Below, one piece after another: positions 24,119 to 31,495 of a stretch of DNA of 64,000 nt. Under the pieces are notes generated by a model, which saw only the letters and a program-made list of their open reading frames with translations, ran no database searches and was not told the DNA's origin. Every line of letters begins with the position of its first letter. Position 1 is the first letter of the stretch. The position numbers and the translations under genes were made by a program. The stretch is from G963674505 sp964575975 (GTDB taxonomy: Bacteria; Desulfobacterota; Desulfobacteria; Desulfobacterales; SKZT01), in assembly GCA_964575975.1 (NCBI GenBank), contig CAZNTU010000006.1, positions 4,334 through 68,333 of the forward strand, given 5' to 3'.

Positions 24119-26401
24119 TCAGATTTTTCGGTCCATGACGGTAATGCCTCGACGTTCCAATTCGTTCCGAAGCCGGTCGGCCAATTCCCAGTTCTTTTCC
24201 GCCCGGGCCTTTTCCCTTTCGCGGAAAATACGGCGTACCTCGGGATCGGTGTGGTTGTCCTGGAAATCGAAGATGTTCAAGACCGAATCTATGTTTTTGA
24301 ACGCCTCCAAAATCTTCTCGGCGCCTTCCGGGTCGATTCCGCCGTCGCGTATCAGGATGTTGATTTTCCTGATGTTTTTGAAGATCGAGGCCATTGCCGC
24401 CGATATGTTCAAGTCGTCGTCCATGGCGCTGACAAAGCCGTTTTTGATGTCGTACAACAGCTGGTCCAGTTCGGCGCAGGGGACGCCGCTCTCCAGTTGC
24501 TCCAGGCCGCGAATGGACGAATCGATTCGGTTCAGCGCGTTTCGCGCGTCCATGAGACGTTCGGGGGAATAGACGATCGCCTTTCGATAATTGCCGGAAA
24601 TTAGCCAGTAGCGGATTTCGCGTCCGGTAAAACCCTGGTTTGCAAGATCGTCCAGCGTAAGTTCGGTTATGTCCTTGTCCATCCCGGATTCGTCCGTCGC
24701 GACACGGTCGCTGTGGAGCCAGTACTTGGCCAAGGGCTTGCCGGTCACGGCCGCGGCAATGGCGATTTCGTTCTCGTGATGGGGGAATATCAGTTCGCGA
24801 CCGGCGGTGTGGATGTCGAAGCATTCCCCCAGATATTTCATCGCCATGGCGGCGCACTGGATGTGCCAAGAGGGACGCACGTTTCCCCATTCCGTCTTAA
24901 TGTAGATTCCTCTCTTCAACTCGGAGAGCTTGGCCCTCTTCATGAGCGTGAAATCCCTGGGGTTGTCCTTTTCGTATTCGTCCAGGTCGACGGTGGCGCC
25001 CAGCCTGATCTTGTCCAAATCGACACCCGAGAGGCTGCCGTAATCGGAAAATCGCGCGATGTTGAAATACAGGGACCTGAGCTTTTCGTAAGCGTAGCCT
25101 TTTTTCGCCAGTTTTTCGGCCAGGGCGACCATGTCGTCGACGTGCTCGCTGGCCCTGGGATATTTCGCGGCGGGCTTTATGTTCAAAAACTCCAGGTCCT
25201 TGCGGAAATTTTCGATATGCCCCTCGGTGAAATCGGCAAGCCGCATCCCCGCTTTTTCGGAACCCTCGATGGTTTTGTCGTCGAGGTCGGTAACATTCAT
25301 GACATGATTGACCTCGAAACCCCTGTATTCCAGGTATCGGAACAGGAGATCCGAGAAAACGAAACGCCTGCATTCGCCCGGATGAAGGCGGGCGTGGGCG
25401 GTGGGGCCGCAGGTATACATGGATACTTTGCCGGGGACCAGCGGCGTAAAAGGTTCCTTGCTACGGCTCAGCGTATTGAACAGCTTGAGGTCCACCTTTT
25501 CCCTTACGGTGAAAAGCGACGTGCTCAAATATCGTTCCCCGCTGTCGGGAAATATGGCCACGATAGTGCCTTCTCTCATCGACGCGGCCTTTTTCGCGGC
25601 GATAGCCATGGCGGCCCCGCTGCTCATCCCCACGAACAACCCTTCCTCCTTGGCGAGACGCCGGGTCGTTTCGAAGGCTTCTTCGTCGTCGATGTTGATT
25701 TTTTCGTCCAGCAGTTTCTTTTGGTATATCTCGGGCTGATAGGCTTCTTTCATGTTCTTGAGGCCCTGCAGTTTGTGCCCTAGGTAAGGCTCGACCCCGA
25801 CAATCCGGATTTCGGGATTGAATTCCTTCAAGCGACGGGACATGCCCATGACGGTCCCGCTGGTTCCGATGGTGGCCACGAGCATGGTGATTTCTCCGTC
25901 GGTCTGTTCCCAGACTTCCTTGGCGGTACCGTTGTAGTGGGCCATCCAGTTGGCCTTGTTGTTGTACTGGTCGGTCATGAAGTATGCTCCGGGGTTTTCC
26001 CGGACCAATCGGTAGACTTCCTCGATGGCGCCGTCGGTTCCCATGTGCCCCGGGGTCAGGAGAATCTCCGCGCCCCTGGCCTTTAAAATCTTCTGTCGCT
26101 CGACGCTGGCGGCCTCGGACATGGCGAGGAGGAGGCGATAGCCTTTAACCGCGCATACAAGTGCGAGCCCGATCCCCGTGTTGCCGCTGGTGGCTTCGAT
26201 AACGACCTTGTCGGGGGTCAGCTCCCCGGATCTTTCGCCCTCCTCTATCATGGAGAGCGCGGCCCGATCCTTGATGGACCCGCCGGGGTTGACATATTCG
26301 AGCTTGGCCAGAATCCGGACCGCCGGATTCGGGTTCAGCCTCCCGATTTCCACCAACGGCGTGTTGCCGATGGCTTCCAGTATTGAGTATCCCATTTCCA
26401 T
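24119..26401 (-). CDS. fusion of cysteine synthase and a cysteinyl-tRNA-synthetase-like domain
   Basis: A 760-residue two-domain protein. Residues 1-300 are a complete PLP-dependent O-acetylserine sulfhydrylase: NPGGSIKDRAAL with Lys44 as Schiff-base Lys, ATSGNTGIGLA, GTSGTVMGMSR and FPDSGERYLST. Residues 310-760 follow the class I cysteinyl-tRNA synthetase plan: CGPT (Cys331), SWHIQCAAM and FPHHENEIA keep the zinc/cysteine site, and an anticodon-binding-like helical end is present. The two ATP motifs are altered: HIGH reads HPGE (340-343) and KMSKS reads GMDKD (573-577). Making cysteine and recognising it in one chain suggests a channelled aminoacylation, a cysteine sensor or a persulfide-forming enzyme. 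Which of these it is cannot be told from sequence; whether a separate normal CysRS exists is not visible here. Confidence 0.9.
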   Translation of the reverse strand: MEMGYSILEAIGNTPLVEIGRLNPNPAVRILAKLEYVNPGGSIKDRAALSMIEEGERSGELTPDKVVIEATSGNTGIGLALVCAVKGYRLLLAMSEAASVERQKILKARGAEILLTPGHMGTDGAIEEVYRLVRENPGAYFMTDQYNNKANWMAHYNGTAKEVWEQTDGEITMLVATIGTSGTVMGMSRRLKEFNPEIRIVGVEPYLGHKLQGLKNMKEAYQPEIYQKKLLDEKINIDDEEAFETTRRLAKEEGLFVGMSSGAAMAIAAKKAASMREGTIVAIFPDSGERYLSTSLFTVREKVDLKLFNTLSRSKEPFTPLVPGKVSMYTCGPTAHARLHPGECRRFVFSDLLFRYLEYRGFEVNHVMNVTDLDDKTIEGSEKAGMRLADFTEGHIENFRKDLEFLNIKPAAKYPRASEHVDDMVALAEKLAKKGYAYEKLRSLYFNIARFSDYGSLSGVDLDKIRLGATVDLDEYEKDNPRDFTLMKRAKLSELKRGIYIKTEWGNVRPSWHIQCAAMAMKYLGECFDIHTAGRELIFPHHENEIAIAAAVTGKPLAKYWLHSDRVATDESGMDKDITELTLDDLANQGFTGREIRYWLISGNYRKAIVYSPERLMDARNALNRIDSSIRGLEQLESGVPCAELDQLLYDIKNGFVSAMDDDLNISAAMASIFKNIRKINILIRDGGIDPEGAEKILEAFKNIDSVLNIFDFQDNHTDPEVRRIFREREKARAEKNWELADRLRNELERRGITVMDRKI

Positions 26402-26487
26402 TCCATTCGTGGTTGCGTTATTCTCGTTGAAAAAACGTAATATACGGAAAAAAACGCTCCTTTACAACTCGACTGTATTGGCCGATA

Positions 26488-27453
26488 TTAACCGACGAAG
26501 AAGTGCCGCCCCAAAAGCTTGTGGTAGGGCGTCCAGTTTTCGGTCGTGTTTTCGCGCGCGATGAAATCCCTGATTCCGTTCACCTTGGAATCGATTTCGT
26601 CCACGTAGTTCAAAAGGACCGCCTCGATGGTCTTGGGGACCTCCGGCGAACCGAATTCTCTCGAGCCGTGGTGGCTGACCACCATATGCTTGAGAAGAAT
26701 TTCCAGCTCCTTCGGGAAGTTTCCGATCTTGTCGAGCTTTTCGTCGATCATCCTGATCCCGATGACAATGTGGCTCAACAGACGTCCCTCGTCCGAATAG
26801 TCGATTTTATATTGGTACTCGAACTCTCTTATTTTTCCTATGTCGTGGAAGATCGCTCCGGCGATCAGCAAGTCGCGGTCTACGGGGCCTCCTCGGTAAT
26901 GGTCCGCGATCTTGTCCGCCAGAAAGACCATGGACACGGTATGCACCAGCAGACCTCCTATATATGCGTGATGCATGTTCTTGGCGGCGGGGGCTCGCTT
27001 GAAATTCTTCACGAAATCCGCGTCGAACCAGAAAGCGTGCAGCAGCCTTTTCAGATGCTCGTTCCGCAGAGTTTCCGTCCTTTTGACCAAACGGTCGAAA
27101 AGATCGTCCACGTCCAAGCCGGTCGCCGGAAGATAGTCCGACGGATCGACCGAATCCGCATCGCAAACGGTCATTTTTTTGACCACGACCTGAAGCGCGT
27201 CCCGGTATTCGGACACCTTTGCGCATATCTTCACGAAATTTCCCGAAACCGCGGCGGCGCATATTTCGTCCACGTTGTCCCACACGAGCCCCTTGATTTG
27301 CCCGGTTTTGTCCGACAAAGTCAAGGATAGGTAATTGGCGCCGTCCTTTTTCTGTAAAAGGGCTTTTTCGGCCAAAACGAAAATATCCTCGACCTCGTCC
27401 CCGGCGTTCAGCATGTTGACGAACTGCTTTTTCATTGAAAAAATCCCGTCCAT
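26488..27453 (-). CDS. 3'-5' exoribonuclease, YhaM-like (OB plus HD domain)
   Basis: A 321-residue protein with an N-terminal OB-fold (residues 20-100; YLSLTLSDKTGQIKGLVWDN) and a C-terminal HD phosphohydrolase domain: HHAYIGGLLVHT, IFHDIGK (His-Asp metal pair) and MVVSHHGSREFGSPEVP. This is the YhaM/CBF1 arrangement of metal-dependent 3'-5' exonucleases. ATG 27453 begins one base after the stop of the upstream lipoprotein gene, pointing to coupling; ATG 27435 (MKKQFVN) is a possible alternative start. Confidence 0.9.
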   Translation of the reverse strand: MDGIFSMKKQFVNMLNAGDEVEDIFVLAEKALLQKKDGANYLSLTLSDKTGQIKGLVWDNVDEICAAAVSGNFVKICAKVSEYRDALQVVVKKMTVCDADSVDPSDYLPATGLDVDDLFDRLVKRTETLRNEHLKRLLHAFWFDADFVKNFKRAPAAKNMHHAYIGGLLVHTVSMVFLADKIADHYRGGPVDRDLLIAGAIFHDIGKIREFEYQYKIDYSDEGRLLSHIVIGIRMIDEKLDKIGNFPKELEILLKHMVVSHHGSREFGSPEVPKTIEAVLLNYVDEIDSKVNGIRDFIARENTTENWTPYHKLLGRHFFVG

Positions 27454-27454
27454 T

Positions 27455-28291
27455 CTATTCGATTCCAAATGAAAGCTTTCCCAGGTCATTTCCGTAATCG
27501 GCGACGTAGAGGCCCTTTTCTCCCGGAACGATTATTCCCATCGCTCCCGTGATCAGAACTTGTCCCGGAAGAATTTGGTAGCCCTGTTCGACGATGGAGT
27601 TGGCAAGCCAGACGACGGCTGTTTTCTGATCTCCCAAGGTATCGGAACCTTTGCCCCGATTCACTGTCTCGCCGTCCTTTTTCAGAACTACGGCTATGTC
27701 GTTGAGCGCCTCAAGTTCGAACGAACGCATCGAGCCTATGATATATTGGGCAGAGGCCACGTTTGCGGCGATTATATCCACTCCTTTGAGCCGTTTCATA
27801 TCGGAGAAGCCCAAATCCGGAATCTCGATTACCGGCGCGATGGCCTTGATCTTGGGTCTTAATTCGGAGAAGTCCGCAACCGGCGTGGCGATCGACTCGG
27901 CCACGATAAAGCCGATTTCCGTTTCAATCATGGGCTTTTTGAAATCCGCCGATTTGATCGTCGTAGGGCCCAAATGCCTGCCCGATTCGAACAGAACACC
28001 GACAAGGGGCGAATAGACGCCGAATTTCTCCATAGCGGCCTTCGATGTCAACCCGCCTTTGAAACCGCCGATCTTATCTTGCTTCAGACGCTCGGATACG
28101 TACCGTTTCTGTATTCGGTACGCCGTCGCCACGTCGAGTTCGGGAGCGTCGTCGGACAGGACCGGAATAGGTTTCCCCGAGTCGTAAGCGGCAATCGACG
28201 CTCCGGATTTTTCCGACAAGTCCGCGCAACCTTCCAAGATCGACCCCAGAACGAAAGCCACCAAAAGCAAACGGGTGATTTTCTTTTTCAT
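27455..28291 (-). CDS. 2-keto-4-pentenoate hydratase-fold lipoprotein
   Basis: A 278-residue protein with a clear lipoprotein signal: MKKKITRLLL, a hydrophobic core and lipobox ILEGC (Cys at about residue 22). The mature part is the MhpD/HpcG hydratase-decarboxylase fold: GGFKGGLTSKAAMEKFGV, ETEIGFIVAESI (metal-binding Glu pair), IEIPDLGF, and an end with PGQVLITGAMG. Family members are normally cytoplasmic enzymes of aromatic degradation without a signal; here export to the envelope is predicted. ATG 28291 follows GGAG with good spacing. Its role is unknown; periplasmic handling of a 2-keto acid is one inference. Confidence 0.87.
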   Translation of the reverse strand: MKKKITRLLLVAFVLGSILEGCADLSEKSGASIAAYDSGKPIPVLSDDAPELDVATAYRIQKRYVSERLKQDKIGGFKGGLTSKAAMEKFGVYSPLVGVLFESGRHLGPTTIKSADFKKPMIETEIGFIVAESIATPVADFSELRPKIKAIAPVIEIPDLGFSDMKRLKGVDIIAANVASAQYIIGSMRSFELEALNDIAVVLKKDGETVNRGKGSDTLGDQKTAVVWLANSIVEQGYQILPGQVLITGAMGIIVPGEKGLYVADYGNDLGKLSFGIE

Positions 28292-28673
28292 GAAATCGGC
28301 TCCATTGTTTCGTTTTACGATCTCCACTTTCATTCAAGTCTTTTACCAAGGCTTTCCAATTGTCTCGGAGGCTAACCTTATAACGCGCATGCCAAATTTT
28401 CAATACGAATTCGGACAAACAGCATGAGGCCGCATGGGGCGAAATAGTGTTAAATTTCAGGGCAATTCGAGGCTGCAGCGGGGGAAGCGTTGACAAAGTC
28501 TCTTCGCATGTTCCGGAAAGAGCCTGGAGGAGCCGTGCCGGATGCTCCGGCCAAGGCCGCCGTTTTCGCATTCATTACGAAAAGGGGGTGGTATTTAACC
28601 CATGGGGGGTGATTCGCAACTCGTCTATCATCCGAGAATTTTCAAGAATCGAAAAGAAGGGAGGGTAAAAAGT
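28292..28673. other. intergenic region upstream of the broken membrane gene
   Basis: This 382-base stretch separates divergent genes. A TTGACA at 28490-28495 has no good -10 partner. Short open frames exist, but none has a family or convincing ribosome-binding site. No tRNA, riboswitch or repeat was recognised. Confidence 0.4.
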
Positions 28674-28980
28674 ATGACAACGGCACTACTCGTAGTGATT
28701 GCGGTAATGTGGTTGCCTGTGGCGTTGCTGAACCTTGGAAAGGGAGAGGCCAAAGGGACGGGAGCCGCCACGGGCTTTGTCGGAGCAGTCGTAGCCTTGG
28801 GGGCGATTGTACCTGGCCCTCGCGTGCCTGGGGTACGCGGTGCTGACGTTCGAGGTCTGGCTCGCTTTCTACGGCAGACTTTCCGGCGTCGTCGTCGCCT
28901 GGTCCCTTATCGTCTGGGTGGGGGTGGGACTTTGGGTCCCCGCATTTTCGCTGATGACCTCCGGCAAGCTTCCTTTCTAA
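28674..28980 (+). pseudogene. small multi-pass membrane protein with a frameshift (possibly AmiS/UreI-like)
   Basis: ATG 28674 follows AGGGAGGG and opens a hydrophobic frame (ALLVVIAVMWLPVALLNLGK, then GFVGAVVALG). At the five-G run 28798-28802 this frame turns into an Arg-rich sequence. Dropping one G restores a hydrophobic frame (LALACLGYAVLTFEVWLAFY..., ending SLMTSGKLPF) that stops at TAA 28978-28980, right before a terminator. The repaired product is about 101 residues with three membrane segments. The first segment and NLGKGEAKGTGAATGFVG resemble AmiS/UreI amide or urea channels, but it is shorter than those. Either a sequencing/assembly error or a real lesion explains it. Confidence 0.65.
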
Positions 28981-29000
28981 ACCGACCGTAAACGGTCTCG

Positions 29001-29038
29001 AAAAAACGCCCTTGCCGTGTTAGGCAAGGGCGTTTTTT
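29001..29038 (+). terminator. strong hairpin terminator
   Basis: A perfect 16-bp stem (29001-29016 with 29023-29038), with six A on one arm and six T on the other and a six-base loop. It closes the transcript of the frameshifted membrane gene and could also act on minus-strand transcripts leaving tmk. Confidence 0.9.
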
Positions 29039-29106
29039 ATGGGAACGCTTGTTTTGACCAAACTTATGGCCCAATGCAAAAGGCATGTGGACGTCGGTCG
29101 GTATGG

Positions 29107-29796
29107 TTAAAAAACGACTTTTTTGACCATCGAAATGATCGCCGAATGAATTTCTTCCCGAGGTAGAACGGTTTCGCCGTCTTCTCCGACGCAGCTGACC
29201 GCGCGCAAGTCGTCGTACTTTTCCGTCAAGCGCGCATATTCCTTGGCGACATTGGCCTGCAAGGCCGAACTGGATTCGTGGATGTCCCTTTTTCCCTTCA
29301 GGTAGGCCCTGTCGTCTCCCGTTCGGGGTTTCGCCAATTGTTTTTCCGCAAAGGAAAATGGCACATGCAGGTAGATCGAAAGCGCCGGTCTCGGGATTCG
29401 GTTATAGGCATATTCAAAGTCGAGAATCCATTTTTCCAGTTCGATTTTCCGGCCGGGATCTTCGGTTTTCGCGCACTGGAACGCCACGTTCGAATACACG
29501 TACCGGTCGGCCAAAACGACAAAATCCTGCGCCAGCCAATTTTTTATCGTTTCTTTCGCGTCGTTTCTGTCCCCTGCGTAAAGCAACGCGACCAAATAGG
29601 GATCGATGGATTCTACCCGGCCGAATTCCCCTCTTAGAAACCTGGCTACCAAGTCGCCGTAACGACCCACTCCGCTCCTGGGAAAATGGACGTAACGGAA
29701 AGCGATCTTCCTCCGGGCCAAGAAATCTTTCAGCAACTCGATCTGCGTGGATTTCCCCGAACCGTCTATGCCTTCGATCACGATGAGTTTTTTCAT
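29107..29796 (-). CDS. tmk: thymidylate kinase
   Basis: This 229-residue enzyme phosphorylates dTMP to dTDP. It has IEGIDGSGKSTQIELL (P loop), the DRYVYSNVAFQ motif (Asp-Arg plus Ser/Asn), and RPALSIYLHVPF. The lid region (KPRTGDDRAYLKGKRDIHE) carries Arg residues. It is about 20 residues longer than typical bacterial enzymes and resembles the archaeal-like branch in its YVHFPR segment. It is divergent from the TPR gene. Confidence 0.9.
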   Translation of the reverse strand: MKKLIVIEGIDGSGKSTQIELLKDFLARRKIAFRYVHFPRSGVGRYGDLVARFLRGEFGRVESIDPYLVALLYAGDRNDAKETIKNWLAQDFVVLADRYVYSNVAFQCAKTEDPGRKIELEKWILDFEYAYNRIPRPALSIYLHVPFSFAEKQLAKPRTGDDRAYLKGKRDIHESSSALQANVAKEYARLTEKYDDLRAVSCVGEDGETVLPREEIHSAIISMVKKVVF

Positions 29797-29891
29797 GGCG
29801 ACTTTTCCGAATAGATTTTTTACAAGCGATTATTTCATATTCTCGAACAAAATGATATCCTTCGGCAATCCGAAACTTTAAGGGATGGAAA

Positions 29892-30491
29892 ATGAAAAAA
29901 CAGAGTTCGAGTTCCCACATGACGAAACAAACGGCGGCGATCCTGGCTTTTGCGACCTTCGTGGTCGGCTTTCTTGGAGGAGTGGTTTTCACCGTCTTCA
30001 AAATGCCGTCGCATACGATTACGGCGCCGCAGCCAGTCCAAGACGACCAGACCGCAAGCAAGGCCCAAATGGCGAAAGCCTTGGAAGCGGAGGTCGCGAC
30101 CGACCCGAAAAATGTCCAGGCTTGGATACAATTGGGGCATGTTTACTTCGATTCCGGCCAGCACGCGAAGGCGATCGACGCATACGAGAAAGCGCTGGCG
30201 CTAAAACCCGGCAACGCGGACGTCCTGACCGACCTCGGGGTGATGTACCGGAGAAACGGTCGGCCGGAGAAGGCAATAGAATCCTTCGACCGCGCCATCG
30301 CCGCGAATCCCGAACACCAGACGGCGCTTTTCAACAAGGGAATTGTCCTGTTGCACGATCTGGACGACCAAGAGGGGGCTATACGTTCCTGGGAGAGGCT
30401 TCTGGAGATCAACCCGCTGGCCATGGCCGGAAACGGCCAATCGGTGGACGAGCTGGTTACCCATTACAAAAAGCACGTGAAAAATCGTTAA
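29892..30491 (+). CDS. membrane-anchored TPR protein
   Basis: A 199-residue protein with one N-terminal membrane segment (about residues 13-35) and three tetratricopeptide repeats: residues 70-103 (QAWIQLGHVYFDSGQHAKAI), 104-137 (ADVLTDLGVMYRRNGRPEKA) and 138-172 (TALFNKGIVLLHDLDDQEGA). The TPRs would face the periplasm. The architecture is like the C-terminal half of CcmH/CycH cytochrome c maturation proteins, but no haem-lyase genes are adjacent. ATG 29892 follows AGGGATGG. Confidence 0.85.
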   Translation: MKKQSSSSHMTKQTAAILAFATFVVGFLGGVVFTVFKMPSHTITAPQPVQDDQTASKAQMAKALEAEVATDPKNVQAWIQLGHVYFDSGQHAKAIDAYEKALALKPGNADVLTDLGVMYRRNGRPEKAIESFDRAIAANPEHQTALFNKGIVLLHDLDDQEGAIRSWERLLEINPLAMAGNGQSVDELVTHYKKHVKNR

Positions 30492-30503
30492 TGGATAATG
30501 GAA

Positions 30504-30564
30504 ATGGATAATTGACGGCGAATGTGATCCACCGCAAACGGCGTAGCAATTGCCAATTATCCAT
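30504..30564. repeat. inverted repeat between convergent genes
   Basis: An 11-base sequence at 30504-30514 is repeated in inverted order at 30554-30564 with 39 bases between. A partial extra copy (ATGGATAAT) lies at 30491-30499. The second arm overlaps the end of the PilZ gene. No T run follows, so a simple terminator is unlikely. Confidence 0.55.
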
Positions 30565-30985
30565 GGTCAATGTCGCTCGGAGGACCCGCGTCGTTTACGA
30601 TGGCATTCAGAATTTTTTTCTGTTCTTCCGCGAGATCCACGAATTTCACTCCGACGCCGTCCTTGTCTCCCCTTACGATGATTCCCTTGAAATTGAAGGA
30701 TTCTCCGAAACCGGGAAAGGAAAAGGTCATCAGAATCTCTTGTCCCACGCAATAATGGCCGGCGTGTCGGATGAAGACTCCCGACGTGCTGATATCCCGG
30801 ACTTCGCTCTTGAATATCCTTTCTTCGGTCGCGAAATATACCGCCATCGCGCAAGTCTTTCGGACGGCGTTCCTTTCTCTCTTTTGTTTCCCGGACTCGA
30901 GTTCGTGCAACAATTCGCGTTTTTGATCTTCGTCAAGTTGCAGAATCAATTCCATCAACCGATCGACGATTTCGTTTTTCGACAT
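30557..30985 (-). CDS. PilZ-domain protein
   Basis: A 142-residue protein: an N-terminal helical segment (residues 1-38) and a PilZ domain (about 38-130). The PilZ DxSxxG element is present as DISTSG. The upstream RxxxR element is approximated by RNAVRK. Cyclic-di-GMP binding is therefore plausible. It is one of two PilZ genes in the window; the other is at 45798-46118. GGGAGTGG precedes the ATG. Confidence 0.85.
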   Translation of the reverse strand: MSKNEIVDRLMELILQLDEDQKRELLHELESGKQKRERNAVRKTCAMAVYFATEERIFKSEVRDISTSGVFIRHAGHYCVGQEILMTFSFPGFGESFNFKGIIVRGDKDGVGVKFVDLAEEQKKILNAIVNDAGPPSDIDHG

Positions 30986-31017
30986 TTACCACTCCCGATT
31001 TCGTTTCCATTCGTTCG

Positions 31018-31446
31018 TTACGAATTTCCGGTTTTTTTCGACAGGTCTTTCACCATGTCGAGAATCGGAGACTTCAAGACCCTGCTTTTCGGATTGATGG
31101 CCTTTTCTCCTCGCCACTCGAACTCCACCGCCTCGTATTTTTCGGGAATTACGTACTGGTTTTGGTTTCCGTAGACAACGGAGGGGTAATGTTCCACGAA
31201 AAGCATCCGGGAGGGATCGATGTTGAATTTTTCCGTGATTTTGGTGGCTATATGGCTGGAGCAGCTTTTGATGGTCATTTTGCTGTCGGGGACATCGGAT
31301 ACGATGACGATTATCGGCCGCAGCACGGCAACGCTGTCGGAATTTCCTCGCTTAAGGTCGAAAATTTTCAAACGGCATTTGCCGCTGGCCAGTTTCAGCA
31401 ATCCCCCCCAGCCGTCCCAAACAAAAATGTCGTCGTATAATTTCAT
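31018..31446 (-). CDS. hypothetical protein
   Basis: A 142-residue soluble protein, ATG 31446 with AAAGGGA upstream. It opens with YDDIFVWDGWGGLLKLASGK, contains a beta-rich middle (RPIIVIVSDVP) and ends in a basic helix. I recall similar proteins as conserved but unnamed in sulfate reducers. It lies between a PilZ gene and the VWA gene, same strand, with short gaps (32 and 49 bases), so an operon is likely. The function is unknown. Confidence 0.75.
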   Translation of the reverse strand: MKLYDDIFVWDGWGGLLKLASGKCRLKIFDLKRGNSDSVAVLRPIIVIVSDVPDSKMTIKSCSSHIATKITEKFNIDPSRMLFVEHYPSVVYGNQNQYVIPEKYEAVEFEWRGEKAINPKSRVLKSPILDMVKDLSKKTGNS

Positions 31447-31495
31447 TTATTGTCCCTTTGTTGATGACAAGTAGTCTCGATATCGTTTCTGGAAA

